7,552 nucleotides of DNA, taken from the NCBI GenBank assembly GCA_021811505.1, contig JAJZOM010000112.1, positions 1 through 7,552 on the forward strand, read 5' to 3'. The stretch is from Thermoplasmata archaeon. GTDB lineage: Archaea > Thermoplasmatota > Thermoplasmata > Thermoplasmatales > Thermoplasmataceae. The notes under the pieces were generated by a model, which did no database searches, was not told where the DNA came from, and saw only the letters and a list, made by a program, of their open reading frames with translations. The position numbers were made by a program, and so were the translations under genes. Position 1 is the first letter of the stretch, and every line of letters begins with the position of its first letter. Below, piece after piece: positions 1 to 5,654 of the stretch.

Positions 1-739
1 CTATCGTGGATTTATAGGAAGAAACGATAGCTTCGCGATCCATTCCGAGCATAAGGAAATTAAACTCTCTCTTTAGTACCTCAGCAAGAACTTCCCGTTT
101 GAGAGGGGAATATATCCCGGTTATCAGCTTAAGTTCATCGGCTCTTTTCTTTATCCGTTCAACTGTTCTGACAAAATCCTCGTTTTGCCACGAGAATTCC
201 AGCCCAAGGGCTATGGAAAGGTCAACCGGGCCGACAAATACGCCGTCTATGCCTTTGACAGCAGTGATTTTCTCAAGATCAGCGTATGCTTTTTTCGTCT
301 CTATCTGCAATATTAGCAATGGTGATTCCTGCGAATACCGGATAAAATCATAACCATAGCCGGATGCCCTTCCCGGGCCGGCGCCTCTCCTGCCGACAGG
401 AGCGAATCTGGAGAATAATACTGCGTTTTCAGCGTCCTCCACGGTCTCTATGCCGGGTACAATTATACCGGATGATCCAGTGTCCAGGACTTTTTTGATT
501 TCGTTCTTCTCTAGTCCGCGTATCCTGGCCAGTACCGGTACGCCCCCAGCAGCAATAACAATAGACTGGAGCATTGTCACGTCGATAAGTGAATGTTCCA
601 TATCGGCAATCAGAAGGCCAGGGCCGGAATTCAGGAGTGTTTCTGCAACTGAAGGATCGGAAATTGTAATAAGAGGTCCCGGGAGGTTCTTTGACTCCCT
701 CAAGACCTCTCTCAGCTTCTCAAAATCTTGCTTAAATAT
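1..739 (-). CDS. HpcH/HpaI-family class II aldolase (3' end outside window)
   Basis: The product is a metal-dependent aldolase of the HpcH/HpaI (citrate lyase beta-like) family. These enzymes cleave 2-oxo-hydroxy acids to pyruvate or a related 2-oxoacid plus an aldehyde, in the cytoplasm. Counting from the ATA at 739 there are 246 visible codons, close to the family's usual 250-265, so only the last residues are missing. Seen are ADMEH (His49, the catalytic-His position), LARIRG (Arg72, the oxyanion Arg), the GRRGAGPGRA loop (116-125), LQIET (Glu147, metal ligand) and VFVGPVDLS (Asp173, metal ligand). The spacing almost matches E. coli HpaI (H45, R70, E149, D175). The gene follows the APC permease with overlap at its stop, so it is probably cotranscribed with permease and cyclase. 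The start is unclear: the frame has a stop just upstream, then only CTG (742) or ATA (739) where the first helix should begin. The first conventional start, TTG at 703, would clip that helix. The family call is secure; the substrate is unknown. Confidence 0.9.
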   Translation of the reverse strand, partial: MFKQDFEKLREVLRESKNLPGPLITISDPSVAETLLNSGPGLLIADMEHSLIDVTMLQSIVIAAGGVPVLARIRGLEKNEIKKVLDTGSSGIIVPGIETVEDAENAVLFSRFAPVGRRGAGPGRASGYGYDFIRYSQESPLLILQIETKKAYADLEKITAVKGIDGVFVGPVDLSIALGLEFSWQNEDFVRTVERIKKRADELKLITGIYSPLKREVLAEVLKREFNFLMLGMDREAIVSSYKSTI

Positions 740-2328
740 CAGGCTTCTTCAACTCCTATTCCCTCATACCTGAGCCCGGAATAGTATCCTATGTAGTAGA
801 ACACAAGAGTAACAATTATGAACAGGATCACGTCATATGGGAATACTACGAGATCAATTCCGCCAAAGTTTGAAGATCCAATGAATGAGAGCCCAAGCAC
901 AACGATCATGTATACGGGGAGCCAGATACCAGCCATGAAGTCAGTTTTTGTAAGCCCTTTTCTCTTGTGGTAAACAAGGAGGAAGATCAGTCCAACGTAA
1001 ACAGACATAATGGATATTGTTACGTATGTGAACCCGGACCAGTATATCAGCAGTCCGCCGATCACGAATGAGAGGGGAGCCACAATTCTGTAAGCAGGAA
1101 GCTTGTATGGTCTCTTAATATCCGGGTACTTTTTCCTGAATACTGCTAAGCTGATTGCAGAGGGAGAATATGAGAACACAACCGAATCAACGAAGACAGA
1201 AAGAATTGATGCGAAAGACGGGAGAAGTATCAGGTATATTATGGATATAATGAGAACAAGCGCAACGGAATACACAGGAATCCCTTTTTTATTGATGTTT
1301 GCAAAGATCTTCGGAAAATACTGGTCATATCTGGCAAGGGTGTTCCCTACCCTTGCGGCTCCGCCGTAATATATGATGCCATCACTGAAGGATGCAATTA
1401 TGACTCCGACTATTGCAAGTACCGCAAATGCTGCGAGGCCCACGTAAAGGGAGTTAGATGCAAACGGAAAACCCAGGCTCGAAAGAAGAGACCATTTTTC
1501 GGAGTAAGTAGCCGGAGTGGTAGCAGGCTGGATAACTGTGTTTATGAGATAATGGAAGTTGATGGTTCCCAGGAATGCCAGGCTCTCTATAAGGTAAAAG
1601 ACCATTACAAAAACGAGAGAAACAAAGATTGCTCTTGGAAGGAATTTCTCTGGACTGTGAACTTCCTCGGCATAGTCTATGGGCTGCCTGAATCCGGCGT
1701 AGGCGAAGATCGTTGCAGAAACTGCAAGAAGCACTCCGGATGCGCCCATTGGAGCAAATCCTCCGAGGTCTGTCATGTTCGAAGACCTGAAAAATGCCAG
1801 CAGGGCCAGACTTACTGCAAGCACGATTATTATCTTTATTATGGTAAGTCCGTTGTTTACATTGCCCATCAAGCTTATTGTTCTCATGTTGATGAAGAAA
1901 ATAATTATGACCGCAACGATGGACACAGCTATTCCGATATAGGAGAGACTTGATCCGTTGTAAAACGGGGGATAGAAATAACTACCATACTCAACTATTG
2001 CCGCAACAACCGCGGGCATTGCAAGTGAATATCCCACAAAGGCTGCCCATCCGTTAAGGGTACCCACAACAGCGCCATGGCTCTTGGCGGGATAATAAGC
2101 AACTCCGCCGGCCCTTGGCCACATAGTTCCAAGCTCCACATATACAAATGCTATGGGGAGTATCAGCAGGAATGCTATCGGCCATGCCAGAATTCCGGCA
2201 GGTCCACCGTCAGCAAGAACGGTTACCGGTATGTATGCGACAGCCGGTCCCAGTATTGCCCCGATGGTCAGAAAAACTACGTGCCAGAATCCAAGCCCCT
2301 TCTTGTATGTTCCTTTTTCTTCCGTCAT
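739..2328 (-). CDS. APC-superfamily permease (amino acid/organocation transporter)
   Basis: This is a 529-residue integral membrane protein of the amino acid-polyamine-organocation superfamily, expected to import amino acids or related small organic compounds by H+ or Na+ coupling. About 14 hydrophobic segments are visible, roughly at 14-36, 43-66, 85-115, 130-147, 161-180, 196-213, 232-255, 294-315, 352-370, 372-396, 416-433, 435-454, 466-483 and 498-518. The first carries the TIGAILGPA segment matching the unwound substrate-binding stretch of TM1. TM6 has FAYAGFRQPIDYAEEV followed by HSPEKFLPRA, the family's best signature. The loop PDIKRPYKLPAYR (402-413) before TM11 is also typical. The ATG has a good Shine-Dalgarno 5 nt upstream. 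The gene lies 9 nt after the cyclase stop and its own stop meets the aldolase start region, so the three genes look like one operon. Substrate cannot be assigned; the neighbours suggest it feeds the hydrolase and aldolase. Confidence 0.93.
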   Translation of the reverse strand: MTEEKGTYKKGLGFWHVVFLTIGAILGPAVAYIPVTVLADGGPAGILAWPIAFLLILPIAFVYVELGTMWPRAGGVAYYPAKSHGAVVGTLNGWAAFVGYSLAMPAVVAAIVEYGSYFYPPFYNGSSLSYIGIAVSIVAVIIIFFINMRTISLMGNVNNGLTIIKIIIVLAVSLALLAFFRSSNMTDLGGFAPMGASGVLLAVSATIFAYAGFRQPIDYAEEVHSPEKFLPRAIFVSLVFVMVFYLIESLAFLGTINFHYLINTVIQPATTPATYSEKWSLLSSLGFPFASNSLYVGLAAFAVLAIVGVIIASFSDGIIYYGGAARVGNTLARYDQYFPKIFANINKKGIPVYSVALVLIISIIYLILLPSFASILSVFVDSVVFSYSPSAISLAVFRKKYPDIKRPYKLPAYRIVAPLSFVIGGLLIYWSGFTYVTISIMSVYVGLIFLLVYHKRKGLTKTDFMAGIWLPVYMIVVLGLSFIGSSNFGGIDLVVFPYDVILFIIVTLVFYYIGYYSGLRYEGIGVEEA

Positions 2329-2333
2329 TTTTT

Positions 2334-2339
2334 CACCTC
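2334..2339 (-). promoter_or_regulatory. Shine-Dalgarno site of the permease gene
   Basis: The minus strand reads GAGGTG, then five A residues, then the ATG at 2328. It matches the archaeal anti-Shine-Dalgarno and overlaps the TGA stop of the upstream cyclase (2338-2340), which suggests translational coupling of hydrolase and permease. Confidence 0.7.
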
Positions 2340-2991
2340 AAACTACATCCAAGGCAACGACTCTAGCCATTGCCCCGCTACCATTTTCAATCTTTAGCGG
2401 CAATGCCACGACCAGATATTTTTTTCCTTCCTTCAACTGGTCCAGGTTTGCCATATCTTCAATGAAAGCCATATCATGAGTAAGAAGGGCTTTGTGTACC
2501 CTGAAGTCGGAGTGATCATATGGCTCAATGCCCAGAGTATCGATGCCAATTACCTTTGTCCTGTGTTCTACGAAAAAATCAACAGTATCCATGGCGAGTC
2601 CCGGAAAATCGAACTGGAATTCCTTCGAGAAGTCTCTCTTCCTGTCCCACCCAGTGTTAATGAGGATTATCTTTCCATCATATTCCGGTTTCCATACCGC
2701 TGTGAGAGCGGATCTGCCTATTTCTTTCCCATTAAGTTTCGGTCTGATGCAGTAACCTTCTCCAATAAGCTTGTCAAGTTCTACTTTATCAACGGTCTTT
2801 GCCTTTTCAATCATGTGTGATGGAGCGTCTATGTGGGTCCCGCTATGTGTAGCGGAAGCATAGGATTCAACGCTGTAGCCGTCTCTTGCCACAGTCCCGA
2901 CAGGATTAATGGTTATAAGGGGGTTTGTCGGCCACGCAGGCATATTAGTTTTTAGCGTAACGGACAGATCATAGATTCCATTGATCTTCAT
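2338..2991 (-). CDS. Cyclase-family metal-dependent hydrolase (kynurenine formamidase-like fold)
   Basis: This is a 217-residue cytoplasmic protein of the cyclase family (PF04199), which includes kynurenine formamidase KynB, isatin hydrolase and related amide or lactam hydrolases. The diagnostic HSGTHIDAPSH motif spans residues 49-59 and supplies metal ligands (His49, His53, Asp55) and the catalytic-type His59. The N-terminal IYDLSVTLKTNMPAWP is the family's usual opening strand. Later, His166 in RVHKALL and Glu178 in FIEDMANLDQL correspond to the second His/Glu pair, and the end, GSGAMARVVAL, matches the usual (S/G)xxARVVAL segment. Length is normal. It is first in an operon with an APC permease and an HpcH/HpaI aldolase, so it probably hydrolyses a cyclic or amide compound brought in by the permease. 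No tryptophan 2,3-dioxygenase or kynureninase is present, so kynurenine should not be assumed. The ATG is 24 nt downstream of a TATA-like box, fitting a leaderless message. Confidence 0.93.
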   Translation of the reverse strand: MKINGIYDLSVTLKTNMPAWPTNPLITINPVGTVARDGYSVESYASATHSGTHIDAPSHMIEKAKTVDKVELDKLIGEGYCIRPKLNGKEIGRSALTAVWKPEYDGKIILINTGWDRKRDFSKEFQFDFPGLAMDTVDFFVEHRTKVIGIDTLGIEPYDHSDFRVHKALLTHDMAFIEDMANLDQLKEGKKYLVVALPLKIENGSGAMARVVALDVV

Positions 2992-3004
2992 GTCTTAACA
3001 TGAA
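2987..3004. repeat. Inverted repeat across the cyclase start codon (possible operator)
   Basis: The plus strand reads TTCATGT-CTTA-ACATGAA, two perfect 7-nt arms around a 4-nt spacer. One arm contains the ATG of the cyclase gene at 2991. It lies where a leaderless transcript would begin, just downstream of the TATA-like box, so a bound repressor would block initiation. That role is inferred; a repeat this short can occur by chance. Confidence 0.4.
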
Positions 3005-3009
3005 CTTGG

Positions 3010-3020
3010 ATATAATTAAA
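3010..3020 (-). promoter_or_regulatory. TATA-like box of the cyclase-permease-aldolase operon
   Basis: The minus strand reads TTTAATTATAT preceded by an A-rich stretch (AAAAAAAG) that could act as a BRE. Its centre is about 24 nt from the A of the cyclase ATG, the usual archaeal TATA-to-start distance, and no Shine-Dalgarno precedes the ATG. Both observations point to a leaderless transcript, as is common in Thermoplasmatales. Confidence 0.5.
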
Positions 3021-3081
3021 CTTTTTTTACATTAAATACATTATTTTACGATATTCATTCATAATACGAATAAATTATGAG

Positions 3082-3099
3082 CCATATGCCGGCATATGG
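3082..3099. repeat. Perfect 18-bp palindrome between the SDR and cyclase genes
   Basis: CCATATGCC is followed directly by GGCATATGG, a perfect palindrome with no spacer. A third half-site, TATGC, follows at 3100-3104, so the block holds three GCATA/TATGC half-sites. It is about 75 bp upstream of the cyclase TATA box and 28 bp past the SDR stop. With no loop and no following T-run on either strand it is a poor intrinsic terminator. A binding site for a dimeric regulator is the likelier reading (inference). Confidence 0.45.
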
Positions 3100-3126
3100 T
3101 ATGCAATCTGGGATAATCCATGGCAA

Positions 3127-3912
3127 TCAATAGGGATATCTTGTTATTCCTCCGTCAATTGGTATATTGGCTCCCGTGATGTATGATGAAGTACTCGAGC
3201 ACAAGAATGCTACAAGACGACCGATTTCCTCAGGTTCTCCAATTCTTCGGAGAGGAATCTGCTCCTTGATCTTCTGAAGTTCCGTATCAATATCAGTGCC
3301 GTTCTTTGTTGAATTTGTTTCAAGAACCGCCTTAAGCCGATCAGTCAGAAAATACCCCTGAGAAATGGAATTCACGTTGATCCCTACAGGACCAAGTTCC
3401 AGTGATAGAATCTTTCCAAGATTTACTACGGCAGCTCTCAACGACCCGGAAAGAGAGAAACCCTCGTATGATTCCCTTGTGGTCATCGAAGTGATAAATA
3501 TGATCCTTCCTCCAGGTTTCTGAAGGAGGGGCAGTAATTCCCTGACCAGGGTTGTTGTTGAACCTATGAACATATTCATGTAAGTGGACCAGTCTTCTTC
3601 CGTTAGTTTCTGGAATTCTGAAATTTTCGGGTCTCCATAGTTAACTATTATATAATCAAGTGTTTCAAATTGCTTCTGGACGGTCTGACGAATTGAGTGA
3701 AGATCGCTTTTGCTGGTCAGGTCACATTTCTGCCATATGATCCTGGCATCTCCGCCTGTGGCGATATTTTCTGCGGAAACCTTAATTTTTTCCCTGTTGC
3801 TTGAGCTGATTAGCAATTCAACACCGGCATCGTGCAGCACCTTGGCAACGGCCTGTCCTATCCCGGAACTGGCTGCCGTTATGATGCCTCTCTTACCCTT
3901 TAGATCGTCCAT
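3127..3912 (-). CDS. Atypical short-chain dehydrogenase/reductase-like protein (SxxxR in place of YxxxK)
   Basis: This Rossmann-fold SDR-family protein has 261 residues from the ATG at 3912, normal for classical SDRs. Numbered from that start: the cofactor loop TAASSGIG is at 12-19 (first Gly of TGxxxGxG replaced by Ala), the IIVNYG strand is near 88-93 (NNAG position), catalytic-type Ser142 lies in ITSMT, and the C-terminal RRIGEPEEIGRLVAFL / YITGANIPIDGG block is typical. Thirteen residues after Ser142, where Tyr is expected, stands Ser155; four further on, where Lys is expected, stands Arg159 (SGSLRAAVVNLGK). The PG after the next strand is QG. This resembles a divergent SDR branch with SNxxR-like segments, so ordinary Tyr/Lys oxidoreductase chemistry is doubtful. 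A GTG at 3930 would add six residues (MPELYA), but MDDLKGK is the usual SDR opening and neither start has a Shine-Dalgarno. It has its own 5' region, divergent from the phosphoesterase. Substrate is unknown. Confidence 0.88.
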   Translation of the reverse strand: MDDLKGKRGIITAASSGIGQAVAKVLHDAGVELLISSSNREKIKVSAENIATGGDARIIWQKCDLTSKSDLHSIRQTVQKQFETLDYIIVNYGDPKISEFQKLTEEDWSTYMNMFIGSTTTLVRELLPLLQKPGGRIIFITSMTTRESYEGFSLSGSLRAAVVNLGKILSLELGPVGINVNSISQGYFLTDRLKAVLETNSTKNGTDIDTELQKIKEQIPLRRIGEPEEIGRLVAFLCSSTSSYITGANIPIDGGITRYPY

Positions 3913-3932
3913 GGCATATAATTCGGGCACCC

Positions 3933-3940
3933 CTAAAAAA
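3933..3940 (-). promoter_or_regulatory. Possible TATA-like element for the SDR gene
   Basis: The minus strand reads TTTTTTAG, centred about 25 nt before the ATG at 3912, which would fit a leaderless message from that start. The match to an archaeal TATA box is poor; TACTTATTC near 3971 is an alternative with a longer leader. Weak evidence. Confidence 0.22.
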
Positions 3941-3969
3941 GTGTTCGGCTCTTCATCTCTTCAGTTAGG

Positions 3970-3977
3970 AATAAGTA
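3970..3977 (+). promoter_or_regulatory. TATA-like box of the phosphoesterase gene
   Basis: AATAAGTA is centred about 25 nt before the ATG at 3999, with no Shine-Dalgarno between them, consistent with a leaderless transcript. The 68-87 nt between the divergent SDR and phosphoesterase starts must hold both promoters. Confidence 0.4.
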
Positions 3978-3998
3978 CCATTTCTGCATCAATAAAAC

Positions 3999-4688
3999 AT
4001 GAAGGTCTTGATTTTTTCGGACATTCACTCCAATTTTGATGCCCTGAAAACACTGATTAACAGGGAGTCATACGACAAGGCAATCTTCCTAGGTGACATT
4101 GTTGACTACGGCCCGGAACCGGCTGAAACCCTCGACCTTGTGTTTCAGGAAGCCGATTACATTGTGATGGGCAATCATGATTATGCAGTTGCAGAAAACG
4201 AAGACTGCAGGTGTGCAGCCGAAATGCATGATCTTAGTGAATTCACGAGAGAATTCATAACTAAAAAATTTCTATCGGCTGGAGATATTTCCAGGCTCAC
4301 TGGGCTGAAGCATCAGAGCGAGATAGAAATTGATGGCAGAAAAATGTTGATCACGCATGCCTCCCCCAACAACAACCTTTTTGGTTACCTGTTTTCCACG
4401 GAGGCTGAGATGATATGGAGAAATGCAAATTACCGTAAGTTCGATTACATTATGGTAGGACATACACATTTCCCTATGCTGTACAGAGGAAAAATCGTAA
4501 ATCCGGGGAGCTCCGGTCAGCCCAGGGACGGGAACTGGATGCCGATGTATGCTCTGCTTGACACACAGAACGATGAACTGGTCTTCAAACGTTTCAGGTA
4601 CAATAACGCCAGAACGATTTCCAAACTGTCAGATATACTCAGGGATCATCAAGACCATCTAAATTCTTTGAAAAAATTTTATCTTTAG
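3999..4688 (+). CDS. Calcineurin-like metallophosphoesterase, YfcE/MJ0936 type
   Basis: This 229-residue cytoplasmic protein has all metal-binding motifs of the calcineurin-like phosphoesterase superfamily in order: SDIHSN (Asp8, His10), LGDIVDYGP (Asp33), MGNHDYA (Asn59, His60), ITHASP (His120) and VGHTHFP (His155, His157), followed by VNPGSSGQPR. This layout is that of the YfcE/MJ0936 group of small dinuclear-metal phosphodiesterases, which act on model phosphodiesters and in some members on cyclic nucleotides. The physiological substrate cannot be told from sequence. The segment between GNHD and ITHAS (about 63-117) carries a small Cys-containing insert, DCRC. The ATG is supported by a TATA-like box at leaderless distance. 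It is monocistronic here: divergent from the SDR gene and convergent with the radical SAM gene. Confidence 0.93.
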   Translation: MKVLIFSDIHSNFDALKTLINRESYDKAIFLGDIVDYGPEPAETLDLVFQEADYIVMGNHDYAVAENEDCRCAAEMHDLSEFTREFITKKFLSAGDISRLTGLKHQSEIEIDGRKMLITHASPNNNLFGYLFSTEAEMIWRNANYRKFDYIMVGHTHFPMLYRGKIVNPGSSGQPRDGNWMPMYALLDTQNDELVFKRFRYNNARTISKLSDILRDHQDHLNSLKKFYL

Positions 4689-4714
4689 TTTCCTGCAATT
4701 TTCCTGAACGGCGC

Positions 4715-4784
4715 AAAAACTGAAAAAAGGAGAATGGCTTAAGGTACCTGTTTAAGTGGAGGAAATGTGCCGGACACCAAAAAA
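4715..4784 (-). terminator. Oligo-T stretches downstream of the radical SAM gene
   Basis: In the 125-nt convergent intergenic region (4689-4813) the minus strand carries TTTTTT at 4784-4779, TTTTTT at 4728-4723 and TTTTT at 4719-4715. Archaeal RNA polymerase terminates at such U-rich runs without needing a hairpin, so these are reasonable 3' ends for the nre-radical SAM transcript. No gene is supported in this gap. For the phosphoesterase, only the T-rich end of its own coding region (about 4676-4691) is a candidate. Confidence 0.35.
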
Positions 4785-4813
4785 TGCCTTTGCCGGAAAT
4801 AATGGGCATGTTT

Positions 4814-5653
4814 TCAAAGGAATCTCTGGCCTGCCTGCGCCTTTGAGGCTACCCATTCATCGGCCTGGCTGTTGCATTTTACGGAGTGTTCCTCTGCAAT
4901 ATTCTCAATTAATTTCGTGACTCTGGACTTCCATGATTGATCACCATGAAACGCATCGTCCGGAACATAACCTGGAAATTCTTTCATCATAAGCTCCTTT
5001 GATCCGTTATACTGAGCGTAGAAATCGTAAATCACTCTTGATCCGGTCATGGAGGCAAGGGAAAATATTCCGTTCAGGTTTTCATAATTATCGTTGAATT
5101 CCCTGATTATCGGACCCAGAAATATCCATGTCGGGATTTTCTCTTCTTTCAGATCAATAAGCAATCTGGATCTTTCTTGCGGTGATGGGGTCTGTGGTTC
5201 GATTATCATGGCCTTTCTTCTGTCAAGAGTTGTTATGGTCACTCCAAGGTCCAGGCTGTTACGGTAACGTTTGAAAATTTCAATGTCCCTTCTTGCAAGC
5301 GGAGATTTGGTCTGGATCGTTACGCGGAACCCGTTTTTTGCCAGAAGTTCTACAGTACCTCCAGTTAGCTTGTATTTCGCTTCCGCAGGCTGATACGGAT
5401 CTGTTATGGTGGAAATGCCGACGATCCCGCGTCTCAGGCCGTTTATTTCCTGTTTTAATAATTTTACGATATTCGTTTTGGCATACACAACTTTCCCCCA
5501 GTTTTCCCTGGCTTCTGGCACGGAGGTGAAGTTTATGGCAAAACAGTAAAGGCACCTGTGTTGGCATCCGCTGTAGGGATTCACTGCATAATCCAGTTCA
5601 GGTAAATTCGATCTGGAAATTCCCTTTTTTGCTTCATATTCTACGATTTTCAT
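4814..5653 (-). CDS. SplB-like radical SAM protein (COG1533-type)
   Basis: This 279-residue radical SAM enzyme resembles the SplB/'DNA repair photolyase' group. The cluster motif is compact: NPYSGCQHRCLYCFA has Cys30, Cys34 and Cys37 (CxxxCxxC), which bind the 4Fe-4S cluster that cleaves S-adenosylmethionine. ISTITDPYQPAE (about 80-91), TIQTKSPLARRDIEI (about 111-125), VTITTLDRRKA and IEPQTPSPQERSRL are all typical of this family. Beyond the cluster only Cys260 remains near the C terminus, so nothing corresponds to the mid-protein hydrogen-donor Cys (C141) of Bacillus spore photoproduct lyase. Spore photoproduct repair should not be assumed. The ATG lies one base after the nre stop, with no strong Shine-Dalgarno, so translation is probably coupled to nre. 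A DNA- or nucleotide-repair role is suggested by the family name and neighbour but unproven. Confidence 0.9.
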   Translation of the reverse strand: MKIVEYEAKKGISRSNLPELDYAVNPYSGCQHRCLYCFAINFTSVPEARENWGKVVYAKTNIVKLLKQEINGLRRGIVGISTITDPYQPAEAKYKLTGGTVELLAKNGFRVTIQTKSPLARRDIEIFKRYRNSLDLGVTITTLDRRKAMIIEPQTPSPQERSRLLIDLKEEKIPTWIFLGPIIREFNDNYENLNGIFSLASMTGSRVIYDFYAQYNGSKELMMKEFPGYVPDDAFHGDQSWKSRVTKLIENIAEEHSVKCNSQADEWVASKAQAGQRFL

Positions 5654-5654
5654 C

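Noticed and set aside
450..773. Plus-strand open frame opposite the aldolase gene
   Set aside because: It is antisense to a frame with complete HpcH/HpaI active-site motifs, and its own translation is rich in Ser, Ile and Arg with no recognisable motif. The same holds for the plus-strand frame at 99-353.
1552..1953. Plus-strand open frame of 133 codons inside the permease gene
   Set aside because: It is the reverse complement of codons for membrane helices. The predicted protein is unusually rich in Cys, His and Tyr and has no Shine-Dalgarno or TATA box. Similar shadows at 1103-1369 and 2077-2479 were dropped too.
2338..2991. Assignment as kynurenine formamidase in a tryptophan degradation pathway
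   Set aside because: The family motif is shared by hydrolases of many substrates, and no other kynurenine-pathway gene is in the window. Only the family call is supported.
3082..3099. Palindrome as an intrinsic terminator of the SDR gene
   Set aside because: The repeat has no loop bases and is not followed by a T-run on the minus strand, and archaeal termination relies on U-rich runs rather than hairpins.
4756..4920. Small plus-strand frame starting GTG in the convergent gap
   Set aside because: It has a GGAGG but only just after the GTG, runs antisense into the 3' end of the radical SAM gene, and its translation shows no recognisable features.
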